Below are positions 7,171 to 13,326 of a stretch of DNA of 13,725 bases, piece after piece. The notes beneath the pieces are model-generated. The model was not told the DNA's origin and searched no databases. It worked only from the letters and a program-made list of their open reading frames with translations. The first letter of the stretch is position 1, and the number at the start of each line of letters is the position of its first letter. A program made the translations under genes and the position numbers. Source of the stretch: JAGLTZ01 sp964637695 (GTDB lineage Bacteria; Blakebacterota; Blakebacteria; Blakebacterales; Blakebacteraceae); contig CAZWVF010000064.1 in NCBI GenBank assembly GCA_964637695.1, forward strand, positions 1 through 13,725. The letters are read 5' to 3'.

Positions 7171-7769
7171 TCTTTTCTCCCCTCTTCATCCTGCTCTATT
7201 TCTTCCACGGAGTCTCCTGTGCCTTCCTGCTCCAGCTCCTCTTCCTCATCAGCATCATCCACGACTGCCTCGTCGGATCCACTGTGGATCCCGGCAGGCT
7301 GAGGTTTGATCAAATCCTCCTCATCATCATCGGAATCGCCACCCAGATTTTTCTTATCCTCGTCATTGTCCGGGATGGAAGGTTCATCCTTGTCATCGTC
7401 GGGAATGGAACGTTTATCTTTATCAGCACCCTGGAACTGTGAGGCTCTGCGCAGTCTCAGCTCTTCGCGGATATCGAGGACCTTGGGGTCGAGGTAGAGG
7501 ATCAGGTGTCGCAGGATATGCTCATCGAGGCGCAGCATATGATCCAGCTCGCCGATCACTTCTCCGGGACTCTCCCATTCCAGAACACCGTAATATCCCT
7601 GTTTCTGCTTCTTGATCTCGTATGCAAGGGTACGCAGTCCCCAGCGATCATCCTGGAGGACATTGCCGCCCCTCTCCTCAATGAATTTCCTGATCCGGTC
7701 CATCTGCTTGTTGTACCCATCGTCCTGGAGAACCGGATCGAGGACGATCGTACTCTCGTAGTGTCGCAT
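7167..7769 (-). CDS. rpsF: 30S ribosomal protein S6 with long acidic C-terminal extension
   Basis: Residues 1-95 are an ordinary S6 ferredoxin-like fold: MRHYESTIVLDP, GGNVLQDDRWGLRTLAYEI, KQGYYGVLEW and LDEHILRHLILYLD. S6 itself is about 95-100 residues, and even the E. coli form is about 135. Here another 100 residues follow, rich in Asp and Glu, with two copies of a 10-residue unit (KDKRSIPDDD, KDEPSIPDND). The tail is probably disordered. It may play the part of the poly-glutamate tail that RimK adds to E. coli S6, but that is inference. The start has GGGAGG 9 bases ahead, and that site lies in the 3' arm of a conserved-looking leader hairpin. The stop overlaps rpsR. S6 binds S18 and the 16S rRNA platform. 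Confidence 0.95.
   Translation of the reverse strand: MRHYESTIVLDPVLQDDGYNKQMDRIRKFIEERGGNVLQDDRWGLRTLAYEIKKQKQGYYGVLEWESPGEVIGELDHMLRLDEHILRHLILYLDPKVLDIREELRLRRASQFQGADKDKRSIPDDDKDEPSIPDNDEDKKNLGGDSDDDEEDLIKPQPAGIHSGSDEAVVDDADEEEELEQEGTGDSVEEIEQDEEGRKE
7363..7422. repeat. Two 30-bp tandem repeats inside rpsF
   Basis: Copies lie at 7363-7392 and 7393-7422. They share the core TCRTYGTC(G)GGRATGGAA and encode the two SIPD(D/N)D decapeptides of the S6 tail. Third-position differences show they are not a fresh duplication. Confidence 0.7.
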
Positions 7770-7781
7770 TTAACTTTACCT

Positions 7782-7822
7782 CCCTGCGGGCGTAAGGCCC
7801 GGATGTTCCGATCCGGGCAGGG
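7782..7822 (-). promoter_or_regulatory. Candidate S6:S18-binding leader element of rpsF
   Basis: On the minus strand the rpsF leader folds as an outer stem CCCTGC (7822-7817) with GCAGGG (7787-7782), directly enclosing an inner hairpin CCGGAT (7816-7811), loop CGGAAC, ATCCGG (7804-7799). The only unpaired part is an 11-base bulge on the 3' side, GCCTTACGCCC, followed by G, so CCG sits at the bulge/stem junction. An alternative pairing gives an 8-bp inner hairpin and a 4-bp outer stem, with CCG fully inside the bulge. A CCG in a bulge between a stem and a hairpin is the published description of the S6:S18 complex-binding motif ahead of rpsF in many phyla. The outer 3' arm overlaps the GGGAGG ribosome-binding site, so bound S6:S18 would block translation of the operon. 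Confidence 0.6.
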
Positions 7823-7840
7823 TGTTGTGCGCCGCTGCCA

Positions 7841-9877
7841 TCAGAGCAGCGGTGCGATTACCAGGCTCACCACACTCATCAACTTGATGAGGATGTTCAT
7901 CGACGGGCCCGATGTGTCCTTAAAGGGATCGCCGACCGTGTCGCCTACAACGGCGGCCTTGTGAGCCTCAGATCCCTTTCCTCCCAGATTACCTTCTTCT
8001 ATCCACTTTTTGGCATTGTCCCAGGCACCACCGCCATTGGCCATCATCAGTGCCAGCATTACACCGGTAATGGTCGCACCGGCCAGCATGCCGCACAGCG
8101 CCGATGGTCCCAGCACGAATCCGACGACAACCGGTGAAATAACGGCAAGAAGTCCCGGTGCGATCATCTCCTGAAGAGCGGCCCGTGTTGAAATGTCCAC
8201 ACACCTTGCTGTATCGGGACGCGCGTCCCTGTCACCTTCGAGCAGGCCCGGTATCTCCCTGAACTGCCGCCTTATCTCATTGATCATCTTGAAGGCTGCT
8301 TTGCCTACACTCGTCATTGTCATGGCTGCCGCCGTGAAGGGAAGGATGGCCCCCAGCAGCAGTCCTATTACCACCATTGGATTGGTGATGGAGATATCGA
8401 GCGGAGCACCGCCTCTGGCGGCAATACTGTTGGATACCGCACTGTTGTAGGCTGCGAAAAGTGCAAGCGCCGTGAGGGCGGCTGAACCTATCGCAAAACC
8501 CTTACCCATGGCAGCGGTAGTATTGCCGACTGCATCGAGACTGTCGGTTATCTTCCTGACATCCGGCCCGAGACCGGCCAGTTCACTGATGCCGCCCGCG
8601 TTGTCAGATATCGGACCATAGGCATCGACGCTCATTGTGATACCGACTGTTGCCAGCATACCTACAGCGGAGATCCCGATTCCGTACAGTCCGGCTGCCT
8701 GGTTCGCCACGTAGATGGCAACCGCAATGCAGAGTACCGGTAAAGCCGTGCTCTCAAGCCCGACTGCCAGACCGGTGATGATGTTTGTGGCCGCACCGGT
8801 CTTGCTGGCTTCTGCGATCCTCCTGATCGGTCCGGCAGAGGTGTAGTACTCGGTAATGACACCGATCAGTATTCCGACTATCGTACCGCTGAAGATCGCC
8901 CAGAATACGCCCTGCCTGATTCCCAGAGTGCCGACACCAATGTAGGCGGCTACAAGGAATATTCCAGCGGCAACAAATGTCGAGTAACGCAATGCGGCAG
9001 CCGGATTCAGGTTCCTGAGAACCCTGATGCTGGCGATACCGATAAAGGAAGCCAGAAGGCCGAGCATCACCATGAAGATAGGAAGAAGCATTATCGCCGA
9101 TTTCTCACCGAGCATTGCAATGGTCGTGCCGGCCTGTGCAGTGGCGGCGATGGCAATGGTGGCGATGATCGAGCCGACATACGATTCGAAGATATCTGCA
9201 CCCATTCCCGCGGTGTCCCCGACATTGTCCCCCACCAGATCCGCAATAACACCGGGATTGCGTGGATCGTCCTCAGGGATTCCGGCTTCCACTTTACCGA
9301 CCAGGTCGGCGCCCACATCGGCGGACTTTGTAAAGATGCCGCCACCAACGCGGGCAAAGAGAGCAATGGATGACGCACCCATTGCAAATCCGTTGATGCT
9401 GCTCACCGTGGCCGGATCACCTCCCAGGATCCAGAAAGCGATACCAACTCCCAGCAGGCCGAGGCTGGCCACCGCAAGACCCATCACAACACCACCTGAG
9501 AAGGCTACCTGAAGAGCCTGTCCGGGACCCAGACTGCGGGCGGCTTCGGTCGTCCGTACGTTGGCCTTCGTCGCTGCCTTCATGCCGATAAAACCGGCCA
9601 GCAGTGAACAGAGAGCACCACCCAGGAAGGCAAGTGCCGTGGAAATGCCCAGTTGCCAGAGCAACAGCAGGAATACCACGGCAACGAATACGATCAGAAT
9701 GCTGTATTCCCTTCGGAGGAATGCCATGGCCCCGTCATGGATCTGGTTCGAAAGGTCCTGCATCTCCTCCGTACCCTGCGGCTTTCGGATCAACGATACC
9801 AGAACCGCGAACGCTGTTGCGATCCCTACGGCCCCCAGAACGGGTGCCAGCATGATCAGTGTCCTTTCAAGTCCCAT
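7841..9877 (-). CDS. hppA: Membrane-bound ion-pumping pyrophosphatase, K+-dependent type
   Basis: 678 residues, normal length, with about 16 membrane helices. It splits PPi and pumps H+ or Na+ out of the cytoplasm. Catalytic motifs are all present: DVGADLVGKVE (187-197), EDDPRNP (202-208), DLVGDNVGD (213-221), DNAGGISEL (425-433) and the C-terminal GDTVGDPFKDTSGP (645-658). The subfamily mark GNTTAAMGKGFAIGSAAL has Ala455 and Gly458 where K+-independent enzymes have Lys and Thr, so this should be a K+-dependent enzyme. Glu231 in DIFESYVGS is in the place seen in Na+-pumping and related K+-dependent enzymes; the ion cannot be fixed from sequence alone. AAGGA precedes the ATG by 7 bases. It starts 16 bases after the pth stop and is 71 bases ahead of rpsF. 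Confidence 0.96.
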   Translation of the reverse strand: MGLERTLIMLAPVLGAVGIATAFAVLVSLIRKPQGTEEMQDLSNQIHDGAMAFLRREYSILIVFVAVVFLLLLWQLGISTALAFLGGALCSLLAGFIGMKAATKANVRTTEAARSLGPGQALQVAFSGGVVMGLAVASLGLLGVGIAFWILGGDPATVSSINGFAMGASSIALFARVGGGIFTKSADVGADLVGKVEAGIPEDDPRNPGVIADLVGDNVGDTAGMGADIFESYVGSIIATIAIAATAQAGTTIAMLGEKSAIMLLPIFMVMLGLLASFIGIASIRVLRNLNPAAALRYSTFVAAGIFLVAAYIGVGTLGIRQGVFWAIFSGTIVGILIGVITEYYTSAGPIRRIAEASKTGAATNIITGLAVGLESTALPVLCIAVAIYVANQAAGLYGIGISAVGMLATVGITMSVDAYGPISDNAGGISELAGLGPDVRKITDSLDAVGNTTAAMGKGFAIGSAALTALALFAAYNSAVSNSIAARGGAPLDISITNPMVVIGLLLGAILPFTAAAMTMTSVGKAAFKMINEIRRQFREIPGLLEGDRDARPDTARCVDISTRAALQEMIAPGLLAVISPVVVGFVLGPSALCGMLAGATITGVMLALMMANGGGAWDNAKKWIEEGNLGGKGSEAHKAAVVGDTVGDPFKDTSGPSMNILIKLMSVVSLVIAPLL

Positions 9878-9893
9878 AAATGTGTCCTTCCAA

Positions 9894-10460
9894 TCAGTTG
9901 AATCGATTCATGGCTTCTTCGATGCCCTCTTTCAGAAATATTTCGACGGCATCGGCTGATGTCACGATCGTCTCCTCGATTATCGGAATCTCTTCCCTGC
10001 AGAAATTTCCCAGCACATACCCGGTAAGATCTTCAGGCAGATCCTCTGTGCCGATTCCCACCCGCAGCCTGGCGAAATCGTCGCGTCCCAACTGGTAGAT
10101 GATATTCTCCAGACCCTTCTGGCCGCCGCCCGATCCTTCCGATCTGAACCTGATCCTGCCAAGCGGGATATTCACGTCATCAACTACAACCAGAAGCTGT
10201 TCGACCTCGATCTTGAAGAAGGAGATCAGCCCCTGAACTGCGAATCCGCTCTGGTTCATGAATGTGGTCGGCTTGGCGAGGATTACCGGAATATCCCCGA
10301 ACCGCCCCCTGGCAAGGATGTAGTCGCCCCTGCCGGCAGCGAATTCCAGTCCCCAGCGCTCGGCAAGCAGCGAAACGACCTCAAAGCCGGCGTTGTGCCG
10401 GGTATCCTCATATCCGCGACCGGGATTGCCCAGTCCGACGATCAGGTAAGGAGTATCCAT
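9894..10460 (-). CDS. pth: Peptidyl-tRNA hydrolase
   Basis: 188 residues, normal for bacterial Pth, which frees tRNA from peptidyl-tRNA dropped by ribosomes. Visible motifs: GLGNPG with Asn12, TRHNAGF with the catalytic His22, KPTTFMNQSG with Asn69, and VDDVNIPLG with Asp94, the residue that orients the catalytic His. The next motif is unusual: GSGGGQKGLENII has Gln114-Lys115 where most bacterial enzymes have His-Asn (GGHNGLK). In E. coli that Asn114 helps position the substrate. The remaining core is intact, so activity is likely. It lies 35 bases after rplY and 16 bases before hppA. There is no strong ribosome-binding site within 15 bases of the ATG. Confidence 0.95.
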   Translation of the reverse strand: MDTPYLIVGLGNPGRGYEDTRHNAGFEVVSLLAERWGLEFAAGRGDYILARGRFGDIPVILAKPTTFMNQSGFAVQGLISFFKIEVEQLLVVVDDVNIPLGRIRFRSEGSGGGQKGLENIIYQLGRDDFARLRVGIGTEDLPEDLTGYVLGNFCREEIPIIEETIVTSADAVEIFLKEGIEEAMNRFN

Positions 10461-10495
10461 GAAAAGGTATCGGCTCTAATCGAGGAGGACGGGAA

Positions 10496-11170
10496 TCAGG
10501 CCTCGTCCTCGCCAGCTTTCTTGTCGACCTCTTCTTCGGCTTCCTCTTCGGAGACCAGTTCCGGTTCCTCTCCTTCGAGAACGAGCACTTCCTCCACAAC
10601 CTCTTCGATAACACGCGGAAAAGCGACCTGTACCACCGTTCTCTCAATATTAGTGTGGACCTTCAAATTGCCCAGATCCATGTCAGAAAGGTGGTAGGAG
10701 TCACCGATATCCAGATCGGATATATCGATTGTGAACTCCGACGGAATATCAGTGGGAAGACATTCGATCTCGACCGCGTATATCTTTTGTTCCAGAATGC
10801 CGCCCATCTTGACTCCCACGGCCTGGCCGGTCATGTGGAGAGGAACATCCACTCTGATGCTCTCGGTCAGGTCGATATGCACCAGGTCGAGATGGCGCAG
10901 CTCGTTGCGAACAGGATCCCTCTGAATTTCCCGGATAAGAGTCATCCTCTCAGAATTTTTTTCGTCATCCAGGAAAAGTGTTATCAGTGAGTTCTCCGAC
11001 AGCCCCTGTTTTACCAGAGTCTGGAACTCCTGGGCATCGATCTGAATCGGTTGCGGATCTTCGTGTGCACCGTAAAGAACTCCGGGGATGCTGTTTTCTC
11101 GACGGATACGTCGAGCCACTCTCGAACCCGTCTGCTCACGGCGCCGGGCCCGAAGTATTGTTTTTTCCAT
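10496..11170 (-). CDS. rplY: 50S ribosomal protein L25 (Ctc/TL5 type)
   Basis: 224 residues, the long two-domain form (Ctc/TL5). Residues about 1-95 are the 5S rRNA-binding L25 domain, with GSRVARRIRRENSIPGVLYG and IREIQRDPVRNELRHLDLVHID (motif parts only). Residues about 100-190 are the TL5 beta domain, with VDVPLHMTGQAVGVKMGGIL and IECLPTDIPSEFTIDIS. The last 35 residues are a strongly acidic tail (EEEAEEEVDKKAGEDEA). AGGAGG stands 10 bases before the ATG. The 121-base gap from prs holds a perfect 12-base palindrome, CAGCGGCCGCTG (11217-11228), but no clear terminator. prs-rplY-pth is a common gene order in bacteria. Confidence 0.95.
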   Translation of the reverse strand: MEKTILRARRREQTGSRVARRIRRENSIPGVLYGAHEDPQPIQIDAQEFQTLVKQGLSENSLITLFLDDEKNSERMTLIREIQRDPVRNELRHLDLVHIDLTESIRVDVPLHMTGQAVGVKMGGILEQKIYAVEIECLPTDIPSEFTIDISDLDIGDSYHLSDMDLGNLKVHTNIERTVVQVAFPRVIEEVVEEVLVLEGEEPELVSEEEAEEEVDKKAGEDEA

Positions 11171-11291
11171 GCTAGCTCGGCCTCCTGACGGGCCGCGATC
11201 AGAGAGAGTTCTCTGCAGCGGCCGCTGGCATGCTGCCGATCCTGGCGGACCGGCTGTGATGTATGTGCGAACCCCGATCAGTCAGGGTGCG

Positions 11292-12227
11292 CTAATCAAA
11301 CAGAGTACTTATGCTTTCTTCACCATACGTACGCCGTATGGCCTCGCCGAAAATATGTCCTACGGAGACAATTTCCAAGTCTGGAAAGCGTTTTTCTTCA
11401 GAAATATAAATTGTGTTGGTAGTAATGATCTGCTTTACCTGGCTCGCCTGCAGCCGGTCAACGGCGGGACCGGACAGGATTCCGTGGGTACACGCGGCCA
11501 GAATCATTTCCGCTCCATTTTCCTTCAGGGCGTCGGCCGCCGCACACAGAGTGCCGGCCGTATCAACCATATCATCGAGCATGAGCACGTTCTTCCCCTC
11601 CACCTCACCGATTACATTCATCACCTCAACTGCGTTTGCTTCAGGTCTTCTCTTGTCGATGAACGCCAGGCCGCAGTTCAGCCTTTTGGCATAGGCACGC
11701 GCCATACGCAGGGAACCCACATCCGGCGCCACGACAACCATATTCGGAATCTCGAGACTCTTGAAATACTCTGTGAATGCCATACTCGAGTAGAGGTGAT
11801 CGACAGGGATGTCGAAGAATCCCTGGATCTGGGCCGCATGCAGGTCCATGGTCAACATCCGGTTTGCCCCGGCCCGGGTGATCAGATCGGCCATCAATTT
11901 GGCCGATATACTGACTCTGGGCTGATCCTTACGATCCTGTCTGCAGTAACCGTAATAGGGGATTACGGCAGTCACTCTCCTGGCCGATGATTTTCGGGCA
12001 GCGTCGAGCATCAGGAACAGTTCAAGGAGGTTGCTGGCGGGACTGTTTGTGGACTGTATGATGAAGACATCCGCACCCCTGATATTTTCCTGGTATTTGA
12101 CGAAGATCTCTCCATCGGAGAAGGTACGGATCTCAACGGCACCGAGGGGCAGCTCCAGGTATTCCGCAATTTCCCCGGCCAACTGCAGATTGGAAGTCCC
12201 ACTGAATAGTTTCAGATCGTGCGGCAT
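11292..12227 (-). CDS. prs: Ribose-phosphate pyrophosphokinase (PRPP synthetase), class I
   Basis: 311 residues, normal. It makes PRPP from ribose 5-phosphate and ATP, feeding purine, pyrimidine, NAD, His and Trp synthesis. Motifs: FSGTSN at the N-terminus, FSDGEIFVKYQENIRG, IPYYGYCRQDRKDQPRVSISAKL (flexible ATP loop; shown here as key residues Arg96, Asp98, Lys100), MDLHAAQIQGFFDIPVDHL with His130, DKRRPEAN, and the PRPP loop VLMLDDMVDTAGT (214-226). Cys95 replaces the usual Ala in GYARQDRK, a mild change. A GGAAGAG sequence lies 4-5 bases before the ATG, an ordinary to weak site. The 121-base upstream gap contains an inverted repeat near a possible promoter. Confidence 0.97.
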   Translation of the reverse strand: MPHDLKLFSGTSNLQLAGEIAEYLELPLGAVEIRTFSDGEIFVKYQENIRGADVFIIQSTNSPASNLLELFLMLDAARKSSARRVTAVIPYYGYCRQDRKDQPRVSISAKLMADLITRAGANRMLTMDLHAAQIQGFFDIPVDHLYSSMAFTEYFKSLEIPNMVVVAPDVGSLRMARAYAKRLNCGLAFIDKRRPEANAVEVMNVIGEVEGKNVLMLDDMVDTAGTLCAAADALKENGAEMILAACTHGILSGPAVDRLQASQVKQIITTNTIYISEEKRFPDLEIVSVGHIFGEAIRRTYGEESISTLFD

Positions 12228-12283
12228 CGCGCTCTTCCCGTCAAATAGTAACCAGCATCGATGTCAGTATGTAATACAGACTA

Positions 12284-12312
12284 GTGCCATGTCACGTGAC
12301 AAATGTCGGCAC
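12284..12312. repeat. Inverted repeat with TGTCACGTGACA palindrome upstream of prs
   Basis: TGTCACGTGACA (12290-12301) is a perfect 12-base palindrome. It is framed by GTGCC (12284-12288) and GGCAC (12308-12312), which also pair. On the minus strand GTGACA (12295-12290) could serve as a -35 with CATACT (12271-12266) as a -10, spacer 18, for prs. The palindrome could then be an operator. No T-run follows, so it is not a normal intrinsic terminator for the gene before it. Confidence 0.45.
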
Positions 12313-12348
12313 CGAGAGTGACGCCGTATCCCAACCGGCTGCATGCGA

Positions 12349-13047
12349 TTACTTCAGAAAAGGCCTGAAATAGGGTTCGAATTCCTCCAGCTGGTTTTCA
12401 ATAGCCTGCGGAACGGTGAAGGTATACAGATCCAGCTTGATGATGCTGTTGACATTCGCATCGCCGGGGCTGACTGCAGAAAGTCTCTGGGAGAATCCAA
12501 CATTCACATCGTGGATCTGCTGATAGATATCATGGAGTCGAGTCATCTCCCAGTCAGGATCCTGCCCACGCTTATATCTTAGATATTGGGCCAGCAGGTA
12601 CATTGAAACCGCTTTATATGCGGTTTCCTTGTTACTGGCCAATGGCAGGTGTGTCAGGAGCATGGGTCTCAATGGCTCGAGATGCGGACATCCACTCGAC
12701 GCCATGAAGATACCTATCAGCGATCGCAGAGAATCCTGAAGAGTAGTTTTCCCGGTATAACTTCTGAACTCGGTTTCGACTTCGAGATCTACTTCTTCAT
12801 AGGAGATCCTGTCTGCAAATGTATCGACAAAATCGGGCAGCAACTCGGCCAGCGGGCAGTTGGGAAACTCATCTATAGAGAGAGGACAATTCTCACATTT
12901 GTAATAATCGAGGGCGACCCACCTTGGATAAGAATCCCGAGGCTCGCAGACACATTCCATCGTGTCGGGCTCGAGCCGGATCTCGGATACGACTATATCA
13001 TCTGCAGCAAATTTGAACGTATATCTGATCGTCAAGGGTTCCCCCAT
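12349..13047 (-). CDS. Conserved-looking protein of unknown function with Cys pairs (possibly DUF6901)
   Basis: A 232-residue soluble protein. The start at 13047 (MGEPLTIRYTFKF) has AGAGGTG 6-8 bases ahead; the frame is open to 13119, but those codons would translate tRNA sequence. Residues 1-45 look like beta strands (TIRYTFKF, SEIRLEPDTMECVCEP). Then come a Cys-x2-Cys at 51-54 (KCENCPL) and CPLAELLPDFVD at 64, which may bind a metal together with Cys32 or Cys34. The second half is helical with MASSGCP (115-121) and MYLLAQYLRYKRG. The layout (CPNCPL/CPLA, then SGCP) resembles what I remember as DUF6901, not confirmed. Placed between the tRNA-Gln remnant and prs, where I know of no conserved gene. 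Its original promoter may have been that of tRNA-Gln. Function unknown. Confidence 0.75.
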   Translation of the reverse strand: MGEPLTIRYTFKFAADDIVVSEIRLEPDTMECVCEPRDSYPRWVALDYYKCENCPLSIDEFPNCPLAELLPDFVDTFADRISYEEVDLEVETEFRSYTGKTTLQDSLRSLIGIFMASSGCPHLEPLRPMLLTHLPLASNKETAYKAVSMYLLAQYLRYKRGQDPDWEMTRLHDIYQQIHDVNVGFSQRLSAVSPGDANVNSIIKLDLYTFTVPQAIENQLEEFEPYFRPFLK

Positions 13048-13066
13048 GTTGACACCTCTTTCCTGA

Positions 13067-13115
13067 TGGCTGGGGTGCCAGGATTCGAACCTGGATTGCC
13101 GGATCCAAAGTCCGA
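13067..13115 (-). pseudogene. tRNA-Gln(TTG) 3' fragment, probable attachment-site remnant
   Basis: The minus strand gives a perfect 3' part of a tRNA: anticodon stem TCGGA (13115-13111) with TCCGG (13103-13099, one T-G pair), loop CTTTGGA with anticodon TTG at 13108-13106, variable GGCAAT, T stem CCAGG/CCTGG around TTCGAAT, acceptor strand CACCCCA (13077-13071), discriminator G and encoded CCA (13069-13067). The matching 5' acceptor TGGGGTG and the D arm are absent: upstream sequence reads CGGGGCTTGG and no TGGGGTG occurs up to the window edge. A 3' tRNA piece starting at the anticodon arm is what remains at the far end of an element integrated in a tRNA gene. It cannot work as a tRNA. Confidence 0.8.
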
Positions 13116-13326
13116 CCAAGCCCCGTTTCGCCTTTCCTTTGCTGACGCGGATTTGCGCCGAAAATCCTTATGGCACATAGCGTTTCGTAAGATTTGGAAT
13201 GTAATATAAGGTTGCATAAAGTTACCAGGTGATAACAAGTTTTGTCAGAATCTCGTCAGAATGGCTATCATGAAGCTCGGCAGCTAATACGCTGCGTGTT
13301 GAAATTCTGTTGGAATGGAAATCAAT
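13116..13326. other. Non-coding AT-rich stretch with short repeats
   Basis: No credible gene. It holds a direct repeat GTCAGAAT at 13244-13251 and 13255-13262 (11-base period) and a small inverted repeat GCAGC/GCTGC at 13280-13284 and 13291-13295. 13201-13260 has 21 G+C in 60 bases against about 36-37 in 60 in hppA. Closely spaced repeats next to a tRNA fragment would fit integrase arm sites, but this is a guess. Confidence 0.4.

Noticed and set aside
7797..7818. GCCCGGAT/ATCCGGGC hairpin as hppA terminator
   Set aside because: No T-run follows on the minus strand, and the hairpin is better explained as part of the S6:S18-type leader over the rpsF ribosome-binding site.
11217..11228. CAGCGGCCGCTG palindrome ahead of rplY as a regulatory site
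   Set aside because: It is a short GC-rich palindrome with no loop, and nothing links it to the known L25 leader RNAs.
11088..11990. 300-codon open frame on the plus strand
   Set aside because: It is antisense to prs and the start of rplY, both certain genes, and shows no family features.
12273..12289. TGGCAC followed by TGTAT as a sigma54 promoter for prs
   Set aside because: The -12 part lacks the required GC of TTGC, and prs is not a typical sigma54 target.
13048..13119. Longer N-terminus for the unknown Cys-pair protein
   Set aside because: The added 24 codons are tRNA-Gln sequence, and the internal ATG at 13047 has its own ribosome-binding site.
13067..13140. Intact but odd tRNA-Gln, or one split by an intron
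   Set aside because: The upstream CGGGG could pair with part of the acceptor but leaves no room for a D arm. The break is before the anticodon stem, not in the anticodon loop where group I introns sit, and no 5' half occurs up to the window edge.
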